A stretch of 64,000 nucleotides of DNA from Zea mays (taxonomy: Eukaryota; Streptophyta; Magnoliopsida; Poales; Poaceae), in assembly GCF_902167145.1 (NCBI RefSeq), contig NC_050098.1:30932501-30996500 (forward strand), given 5' to 3'. The notes under the pieces are model-generated. The model was given only the letters and a program-made list of their open reading frames with translations. It was not told where the DNA came from and did no database searches. The position numbers were made by a program, and so were the translations under genes. Below, piece by piece: positions 55,848 to 64,000 of this stretch (position 1 is its first letter; each line of letters starts with the position of its first letter).

Positions 55848-58800
55848 ATGCACTACACGACGGTTCGCTTACAGCGACCTACGGTTGGTCGCTAAAAACT
55901 TTTAGCGACCCATAAAGATGGTCGCTGTAAGTGCCGTCGCTAAAGGCTTTAGCGACCGACCGTCCGTTGCTAATATTGTATATTTAGCGACCAACCGTGG
56001 GTTGCTGTACTATAGATTTAGCAATCAACCGTAACTCGTCATACTATACATTTGGCAACCAACAGAAAGTCGCCCTTTTACAATTGTTATTAATAATAAT
56101 ATGCATTTAATTAAGCACCACAAATCACAGATTTTTATACACAAATCATAAAGACATATATAGTTAATCAGTTTACCACAGTCATAGATCCATCACATAA
56201 ACACAAAAGCACCACAATTATATATTCACAAAAGCATCACAATTATAATATCATTCACAACTAGATCATTTACAGATAGCTAGTTAGATCATTCACAAAA
56301 GCTCTAGAGATGATCAGTCACAAAAGCACCACAGCGACATCACTCCAGCTTGAAGCAGTTCAAAAGCCCACAACTACATCACTCTAGCTGCTCCAGAGCT
56401 GATCAGTCACAAAATCACCAAAGCTACACTAATGCTTCAAGCAGTTCAGAAGCCTTCAGACAACCACTCCAGCTTCTTGTATCCTCCTATTTTAAGGTAC
56501 AAGCTTTCTTTGTCCAGAACACCCTAGAAAAAGTACATCAAATTAGTGCGAGGCAAAACTTATGCACCAACTTCAGCTGGTGCAATCAAGGTTAATCATC
56601 ATTAAGTTGATGGCTCATATAAATCTAAACATAAACAAGATAAGATATAAACCTCATCCTCAGCAGCATGAATGAAAATATTGAATACCTTATATTGAAT
56701 ACCATAGTACAAGGAATCAGTCAAGCACGGACATCATAAATGATTGGTCATTCAAACCACGGAATCATAAAGTGTGTCCTTTCAAGGGTATACCTTTGTC
56801 TAGAAATTGTTTGGTGTAAATTGAACTGGTTCATTGACTAGGGGAAATGCAAATATATTTTGTTCTACTCTTTATCAATCGGTTAAAGATGAAATTTTCA
56901 ATATTTCCAAACCAGAGTGACAAGTATGCTACTGCTGGACACTCGCAAGAACAAATGCCAATAACAGTTTGTTCTTGAAATAATTCTATAGTCAATCACA
57001 TATATTTCAGAGCTCAAAATAGCAGGTTCAGACAATAAGACCACTCCGTTTCTAAGTAACAGTTCCCCAATATGACCATCCTCTTTTTAATAGGACATGC
57101 AACTCTCTTGTGTCTTCAATTTTTTAAAAAAGACTAGTGAAGAATGACACTTGGTGTGAATGAGCAGACCTTTCCAAATGGCACTCTAGTGAAGAGGTAG
57201 GTTGTAGTCATTGCCCCCAATTTCTCCGACCACGAAGAGGGACTTCCTCGTTATGTCAGAGCAACCTGTGCAATAAACAGAGTTCTAGATTAACATGTAA
57301 AATTACAATGTAAAAATGTTTAAAGAAGTGACAGAATTACAACATTTCTAGTGGTTAGGCATTATTGGTCCGAGCAAGTTACTGTTATATTGATTTTAGC
57401 ATGTGTCGTCCCATGTGATCAGTACAGTGCAGTTTGGTTTATCCTATCACTAGCAAATTGCATAGCATATGTATGTACAAACAATATTCATTTGTGTAGT
57501 ATATACCTTGCAGCCTGTCTAGAAGAGGTGAAGCAAATGATGACTAATGCCTTAACTTAACCCCACCCAACCCCAACCAAAACAGAGAAGAAGGAAATTG
57601 CCTCGTAGGTGAAGCAAAACCCTAGCAGATTAGTACAAAACCTAATATGCCTGATTGAAACAAGCAAGAACTAAAAATGGTAGCAGAGGGAACACCATCA
57701 GAGCATGTCCTCCAGTAGGCGAGCAAAGCATCTCGTCTCCCTAAGGTAAGCATGAGGGGTAGAGCTCTAGGAGTTGTAAGGGCAGGGGGCCGGTACCTTG
57801 CCGCTCCCAGAGGGGCGGATGGCGATCTCTGCATACTGCAAATCATGAGTTTATGGATGACAAACAATACAATACTGGCATACTGCACATATGTCCATAC
57901 AAAGTTCATAACAAATTAACTTAGAAATAATACTGCACATATGTTCATAACAAAGTTCATAACAAAGTTCATGACAAACAAGTTGATACAATACTGCTGC
58001 TGCACTGCACATATTGCAAACAAAAAAAGGTATATATGATGGGGGAGTCGACATACGTACCTATGAATCGTCGTCAAGGCCCAGCTTGTTAATCAGGTAC
58101 CTCATCACTACTCTAACTGTCATCATCCTCCCGTCTCTATTGCCCGCCGGCTGGCAGCATCAATGTGTGTGGCACGCATGAATGCATGATCAAACACCAT
58201 GCATGCATTGTATAGATTAACCAGAGAGAGGAAGGATAATCAGAATGTAATAATTATAGCTAACACACGGATGAATTAATGGTAGTACGTGGATGGGGAG
58301 GGAACCAGGCAGGTACTGACCTAACCCTCAAGTAGCTCCTGGGGATGTGCGGCAACGGCGGCTCCCTCCTCCTGCACGGACGAAGACGATCGAGAGAGCG
58401 CGGCAACAACGGCGTGAGCTACCCACCCACATTGCCCAGACAGATAGAATAGAACAACAAAGTCGGTGGCGGGACGCCGACACGTCCATCCTACTCACTG
58501 GTTCGGGGCCGCCCGGAGCAGGAGCCACATGACGACCTCGTGCGCGGGGGGCAGTGGCACCACTGCCCGCACCGGCGGCGGCGCCGAGGACGAGGACGAC
58601 GCAGGAGCAGAACGCCGGATGCCGGGAGCAATGGAGCAGACGCCTGGAGCAGTGGAGGCATAGAGCGGACGCCGGGAGGTGGGACTAGTGGACGGCGGGC
58701 TACGGCAAGCGGCGACCGAGCAGTGGAGACTGGAGAGGCTCTAGGGTTGGCTGGTGGAGTGGTGGGCGCCTGGGCGGTCTCGGTCTCGGGCTCTCGGCTG

Positions 58801-59786
58801 CCTGCGGACCGAAGGGAGGAACGACCAGGTGACTGGGCCGTGGCTGGCTAAGTGGGCCAAGTGGGTATTGGGCTGACTGGTGAGTGATGTGTGTTCGGTT
58901 TTTTTGTCTATTCGGATTACGCGATATAAAAACCGAACCCTAACCCGATAACCGAATAGGTACGATCTGTGGACCGAACCCGAAAACCGAAACCCGAAAA
59001 ACCGACCAATTCGGTTTATTCGGGTTCAGGTTCGGTTCGGGTTCGGTTCACGGGTTTAAAATGCCCAGCCCTACCAGTGCTCGGAGACCGTCCCCCAGGG
59101 CGAGGCGCCCTGGTGGAGCGGGCGGAGCATGGGTGACTGCGGGGACGGGGGGCGACGACGGCGATGTTGGGAGGAGACAGGGACGGCGTGGGAGGGAGAG
59201 TTAGGTAGATGGGCCCCTAGTGGGCCTTAGGGTTAGGGGGGGTTTTCTTTTTTTATTTATTTCGAAATGCATTTTTAAATTACTCAAAAAATCATAAAAA
59301 TTTTACCAAATAAATAATAAACATTTGAATAAATTATTACGAATGCAAATAAATAATAAACATTTGAAACGACTTTCAACTCGAATCTAATATCATATAA
59401 GCACAAAGAACACAGTTGCATACTATAGTCATGTCCATACATAAACAAACCATGAAATAAACATACAAGCAATATTAAAAAGAAATAAATCACCACGCAA
59501 TTTAGCGATCAATGTTTACTTGTTTAATTAATTTTTAGTCACTAACATCTATAGGTACGTTCAGGCTATAAGATTTGATAGTGATCCTTGCTCTATAGCG
59601 ACCCACCTCTAGTCCCCGACGACATCTATAGCGACCAACCATAAGTTGTTAAATTTCTAGACTTTTAGCGACCAACTGACTGTTGCTACAAAAGGATTTA
59701 GCGACTGACCGTCGGTCCCTAACCTTTAGGAACCAACAGTTGGTACCTAATAAGGGTCGCTAAAGATCAACCGTCGTGTAGTGATG
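55848..59786. mobile_element. Non-autonomous CACTA element (3.9 kb)
   Basis: The element is 55851-59783. It starts CACTACACGACGGTTCGC and its right end read inward is CACTACACGACGGTTGATC; ATG flanks both sides (55848-55850, 59784-59786), a 3-bp duplication. Copies of TAGCGACCAACCGT-type motifs, in both orientations, fill the outer 200 bp at each end (55868-56070, 59580-59780). The interior has no transposase I can recognise. It has a GC-rich part (58330-58860) that might be a captured host-gene fragment, and an AACCGAACCCG-rich block (58885-59075). Confidence 0.88.
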
Positions 59787-59823
59787 GGTAGAAGCTACCA
59801 ACTCGAGAAACTCATAAACCATA

Positions 59824-60453
59824 TGTTGGGGGCCTTCGGCTTCCGAAGGTCCTCAAAAACATGATTTAACAGTGTTTCTAGAGTATAATGTGTGAACAGG
59901 TATCTTCGGACTCGTATCAGAGAGGGAGAAGCTCAAAAGATACGAAGGTTGACACAGCGCCGAAGCTGTGAAGCAGGAAAGCTTCGGCATGTTCGCAGAA
60001 AAGGGAACCGACTTGAAGATGAAAAGGCCATTTAGACCTCGATAGATTACTATAGAATTACCACCAAATGTAAAGGGCATGTATGTAATTTTGTATGGGT
60101 TGTACCCCGTGCCTATAAATAGGTGAACAGTACCCCCGTACTGTTCACGCGGATTTGGTGTTCACTTTTGCGTCACGCTTGTACTTTCATTTCCTTCAAA
60201 TTGGAGGTACATCTGTAATTCAATGTTATTTTTATATAATAATGATATATGATGATCTACGTAATTCTTTATGTTTCTTGTAATTCATTCTTCGTCAATA
60301 TGTAATGCATTTATAAAGGTTCGCCCTTTGTGACCTTCGTCCGAAAATCATTATATCCCAAGGGAAATAATGCTTCGTAGGACGAAGGACTTAACCGATT
60401 AACATTTTCTATGTTGCCTTGTTCTTGAAGTATTTGAGAACAAGTCCCCAACA
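59824..60453 (+). repeat. 5' LTR of the Zeon-like element
   Basis: 630 bp, TGTTGGGGGCC to GTCCCCAACA. A TATAAATA box at 60114-60121 is followed by 'ggtgaacagtacccccgtactgttcacg', an inverted repeat (GTGAACAGTAC / GTACTGTTCAC) just downstream of the TATA. Confidence 0.85.
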
Positions 60454-60454
60454 T

Positions 60455-60465
60455 TGGCGCCCACC
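60455..60465 (+). promoter_or_regulatory. Primer binding site of the Zeon-like element
   Basis: TGGCGCCCACC directly after the LTR; the same sequence serves the Tat-type element at 25817-25827. Confidence 0.75.
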
Positions 60466-60526
60466 TCCGGTGAACTCACTTCCACTCTTTGAAGTTTTTT
60501 ATCTTCGGCGATCATAAACCTTCGTT

Positions 60527-62044
60527 ATGGCGCCGAAGAAAGCTTCAGCACCTGGGACTGCAGCTCTACAACCGCTGGACCACAATCAGGAGACAGTCTC
60601 TCTTCGGGAGGCCCGAAGCCAGAAAAGGAAGGCTGTTAGCCCGTCACCACCAGAGGACGAGTTAGATCAAGAAATCAGAGATATGGAGATGCTTCATCAA
60701 CAAGTGCAGAGGAAGAAAGAAAAGATGGCCAGGCTAGCTGAACTACAGAGGCAGATAGACGAAGCCTCTGAAGAAGTTCATCACCTTGCTCAGGATGAGC
60801 GACACCGAAGGCCTCAGCACCAAGACCTTCATCAGGAGGGTTTTCCCAACGGAGATGACTGGTATGACAATTTCCATCATGGGAATTTTGTTTTTGACGA
60901 TGCTTCTCCTCTGTCCGCTGAGCTGCAGGCTACACCTTGGCCTCCGTCCTACAAGCCTCCTCAGCTTCTCGTATTCGATGGCCACTCAGACCCAAAGCAG
61001 TTTTTGATGAGCTACGAGGCAACAGTATCTTCCTATGGTGGCAATGCTGCGGTCATGGCCAAATCTTTTGTTATGGCTGTCAGAAGTGTTGCTCAAACCT
61101 GGTATTCCTCCCTTCGACCAGGAACGATCACTTCATGGCAGAAGCTGAAGGACCTCTTGTTAACTAGCTTCCAAGGGTTTCAGACAAAGCCGGTTACTGC
61201 TCAGGCTCTGTTCCAGTGCACCCAGGATCACGAAGAATACCTTCAGGCGTATGTCTGAAGGTTCTTGCGTTTGAGAGCACAGGCACCAACGGTGCCCAAT
61301 GAAATTGTCATTGAGGCCATGATCAAGGGGCTTCGGCCAGGACCGTCAGCTCAGTACTTCGCCAGGAAGCCCCCTCAAACTTTGGAGAAGCTTCTCCAGA
61401 AGATGGATGAGTACATTTGGGCCGATAACGATTTTCGCCAAAGAAGGGAGGACGCCTTCAGGTTTTCCGAAATGACCAGGGGCTTCGGTGGGAGGTTTTA
61501 CCCGAGGCATGTTAGATCAATTCATAACTCTATACAAAGTGATGATAAGGGGAGCCAACAGCAAAGGCCACAATATTCCTCACAGGCTTCGGGGCAACAG
61601 CAAGCTCCCTTCCGACCACCAGCTCCAAGAGGCAGAGGTGCCAGGGGCTTCGGAGGAAGATTTGGCGATCAACAGAGAAGAATCTTTTGCTTATTCTGTG
61701 GTGAGAACAAGGGCCATACTACCAGGATGTGTCATGTTACCATCCAGAAGCAAAAGGAAATAGCCGAAGCCGCAGCACAACAAGCTCAGCCGAAGCAGGT
61801 CATGCATACAGCTTCGTATCACTCGCCCTACATCCCAGAGTATGTAGGCAACCACCCTGCAGTTTCTGTTGCTTCGGCGAGTCAATCTCAAGCTTCTTGG
61901 CAACAACCTCCGCCTCCACCTCCGTTACAGCAAGGACAGCAGCCAGAAGGGAGCCAGTATGCTCCACACCAAAGGGACTTCCGAGAGCAGTCCGAAGCTC
62001 GTACAGTCAACAGCACCGTGCCAGAGTCAAAGCACATCTATTGA
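60527..62044 (+). pseudogene. gag of the Zeon-like element (one stop codon)
   Basis: Starts MAPKKASAPGTAALQPLDHN. A coiled-coil N-terminal part (MEMLHQQVQRKKEKMARLAE) is followed by the gag domain (DGHSDPKQFLMSYEATVSSY, MAKSFVMAVRSVAQTWYSSL, LLTSFQGFQTKPVTAQALFQ), an Arg/Gly-rich stretch, a zinc knuckle CLFCGENKGHTTRMC, and a Gln/Pro-rich tail ending ESKHIY. A single in-frame TGA at 61256-61258 (AYV*RFLRL, probably CGA to TGA) is the only lesion; the frame is the same on both sides. The start context and 1.5-kb length suit a stand-alone gag. Confidence 0.88.
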
Positions 62045-62323
62045 CAAATATCCTACCCTAATAGCAATCTTTTCTATCCAGTTTTGTTTCCTGTAATAAA
62101 GGATATTGTTTAGGTTTCATATAAATACTTTCGTTGATTCCCACAAGGAAAATATATTTTTCTCAGGCTTAAATTGTTAAAGTTTAAAGACTTGTGATAA
62201 TCAAGAGGACCTTCGGACTACCGAAAATTATTCGAAACAGCAAAAAGTCGTTCTAAGGAACGCAGAGTAAGTTGCCGAAGTCACAAAAAAGTCGTTCCAA
62301 AGGGAACGCAGTGTAAGTTTTTT

Positions 62324-62579
62324 GCTCCAAAGTCGTTCCTAAGGGAATGCAGAGCTTACAGCGAAAAGTCAACGCTGATTCCGCCAAAAGTAAAGGCGAA
62401 GAAGCTCCAAAGACGTTCCTAAGGGAATGCAGAGCTTACAGCGAAAAGTCAACGCTGATTCCGCTGAAGTAAAAGGCGAAGAAGCTCCAAAGACGTTCCT
62501 AAGGGAATGCAGAGCTTACAGCGAAAAGTCAACGCTGATTCCGCTGAAGTAAAAGGCGAAGAAGCTCCTAAGGGAGGCT
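62324..62579 (+). repeat. 80-bp tandem array downstream of gag
   Basis: Units start at 62324, 62404 and 62484, with a partial unit at 62564; two degenerate copies precede them near 62247 and 62290. Each unit contains CGTTCCTAAGGGAATGCAG, then 'agcttacagcgaaaagtcaa' and 'ggcgaagaagctcc'. Units 2 and 3 are almost identical. It lies between the 3' ends of gag and the antisense gene. Confidence 0.9.
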
Positions 62580-63009
62580 TATAATGAAAAATTTTGTATG
62601 TTTTGTCACAGGAACGCGTGTATCTTCGGAATAAACAACATTTTACTCAGCATAACATCATCGCATCATTTCGCATAACATAAGCATCATACATCATATT
62701 GCATAAAGCACAAGAAGGGGATGTGACATCGATCTTCGGAAGAATGTTTTGAAAAGGGCAAACCATGCTAAGTAGCTTCACATTGTCAAGAAGCCTGGAT
62801 ATTATTCATCAGAACACTGGATATTGTTGTGACAAACAAAAATCCTTCTTCACGAAGCATGAAAAGAAGGGAAGGTGTTTTTTCGTCAAAGACTCAAAAA
62901 GCGGTACGTGTAAAGTTTCATGCATCGTAAAGAATTAAGCAATAAAAAGGGTATATTACATTCAGGATTACAAAATGTTACAATTCAGAAGTTTACTTTA
63001 CAATAGTGT

Positions 63010-64000
63010 TCAATTTTCTTTTAGAACAACTTCTGCAGCCTCATTCAGGAGTCGATTGACGACTTCGTCCATGATTGCTTCGGCCATCTTTTTAATTTCA
63101 TCGTCTCCTTTCGGCTGAGGGCCTGGAGACGCTTCAGCAGGATCTGAAGGACAGGACACGGCTATGCTGCTATTACAAACGGAAAACGAAGCTTAAAACC
63201 AAAAATTACAACACAACACAAACTATTAGTTAATACCTAATTGACCTTCGGGCTCTGTGCTCTTTTCAGCAGCCTTAGCCACTTCTCTAGCATCGTGAAT
63301 GCCCTTTTCACTTCTTTGAATAATATCTCCTGCCATTTCTCGGCCACCGTTATCCCAGATATCAGTAAAAAACTTTCCACCAATTATGCTTGCTTCGGCC
63401 GAAGGGTCTTTTGCGTCTTCAAAGGACAAAGCAGTTTCGGATTGTGCTAAGATTTTTACGTGTTCACAGCCCTTCTTCTCTAGAATGGTGGCAATTCCTC
63501 TGGCCCCAGAGAAAGCACATATATCCCCACGGCTATTTAAAATTTCTTCGAAGGCTTCAGCTTCGTGGTCGATCCATTCAATAGGACCTTCGGGATTGCC
63601 TCTTATAAAGTTTTCTTCACTAGAGAAGGCGCCGACCCTGGCGAAGCTAGCCTTCAACTTCTTAACACATTCTATAGATTTGTTATAGCACCTCTTTTTG
63701 GATGAACGAAGCTCTTCAACAGTTGCTTCCAACTGATCCGCCCATTGGTCGCTGAGCTCTCGCCTTGTTTCTTCAAGTATACGTTCTTCCCTGGCTCTGG
63801 CCAGTTGTTTCCGAAGATCTTCTATTTCGCGTCTCTGAGCTTCAGCCTGACTCTTGAACGCAGCTTCGTCTTCCTTTATTTTATTTACCAATGAGTGTAA
63901 TATTTTATCTTTTTCGAGGCCTTCGTTCCTCAGTTCAATTACTTCGGAACGAAGGTTGCTCAGGGCTATAGTACACCCTTCGTCTTCAGCATCTTTTTGT
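63010..64000 (-). CDS. Spliced antisense coiled-coil gene of the Zeon-like element (partial)
   Basis: The minus strand is open from the window edge to 63237 with no stop (ALSNLRSEVIELRNEG, SQAEAQRREIEDLRKQLARA, then 'GNPEGPIEWIDHEAEAFEEI'). A donor site TTAG|GTATTA (63237/63236) and an acceptor CCTTCAG|ATCC (63144/63143) define a 93-nt intron that keeps the frame (phase 1). The last exon reads from PAEASPGPQPKGDDEIKKMA to AAEVVLKEN and stops at 63010-63012. Coiled coil dominates the first half. The N-terminal part, where a PF04195-like domain might be, is outside the window. No lesion is seen in the part present. It runs against gag, as the antisense gene of the 25-kb element does. Confidence 0.7.

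Larger units (their letters stand above)
59824..64000 (+). mobile_element. Cinful/Zeon-like gypsy element, gag-only, 5' 4.2 kb
   Basis: A 5' LTR (59824-60453) is followed by PBS, gag, a tandem array and an antisense gene. No protease, RT or integrase lies where they should follow gag. The LTR start TGTTGGGGGCCTTCGGCTTC and the gag-only layout match what I know of maize Zeon, the non-autonomous partner of Cinful. The 3' LTR lies beyond the window; its outer flank should be CCATA, the five bases before 59824. Confidence 0.82.

Noticed and set aside
58466..58851. Gly/Arg-rich plus-strand frames of 65-103 codons.
   Set aside because: GC-rich interior of a CACTA element, no domain, overlapping frames open at once.

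Overview
The window is nuclear DNA from a large, repeat-rich grass genome, almost certainly maize or a very close relative. The evidence is the nested LTR retrotransposons of recognisable maize types (Huck-like, Cinful/Zeon-like, Tekay/Del-type chromovirus, Sirevirus-type Copia LTRs), grass MITEs and CACTA elements. There is one clear host gene, an uninterrupted PWWP-domain protein at 19621-22359 (+). I saw no rRNA, tRNA or CRISPR.

Layout. 1-2767: a partial gypsy LTR (minus) inside the 3' end of a Sirevirus-type Copia element. 2768-5494: decayed repeats, a broken gypsy gag (minus), and a hAT MITE with a perfect 8-bp target duplication. 5495-19072: a Tekay/Del-like chromovirus on the minus strand arranged as LTR - internal - LTR - partial internal, a tandem recombinant. 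Its gag-pol is broken, but a 342-codon extra ORF upstream of gag is intact. 19091-19379: a MITE. 19621-22359: the PWWP gene, followed by two more MITEs.

24157-51573: an old chromovirus-type LTR (minus) hosts a 25.3-kb Tat-type element at 25335-50600 (plus; 480-bp LTRs; target duplication GTTGG). That element in turn hosts a complete 13.76-kb Huck-like element at 34801-48560 (minus; target duplication ACATC). 51574-54729: a decayed coiled-coil coding region on the minus strand, split by a Copia solo LTR (target duplication ATGTC) and by a small CACTA element. 54738-55510: a hAT MITE and a LINE 3' fragment. 55851-59783: a 3.9-kb non-autonomous CACTA element (target duplication ATG). 59824 to the window end: the first 4.2 kb of a Cinful/Zeon-like element with gag but no pol.

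The most interesting signal is a second, antisense gene inside the Tat-type elements. In the 25-kb element it starts from its own TATA box just inside the 3' LTR and runs against gag-pol. It shows five exons joined by introns that all keep the reading frame. It encodes the 'putative gypsy type transposon' domain followed by coiled coils. The Zeon-like element carries a comparable antisense coiled-coil gene with a frame-preserving intron. In both elements the sense and antisense genes converge on a tandem array of about 80-bp units that share a CCTAAGGG...GCAG core. The Huck-like element also has plus-strand (antisense) open frames behind a TATA-like box in the same relative place.
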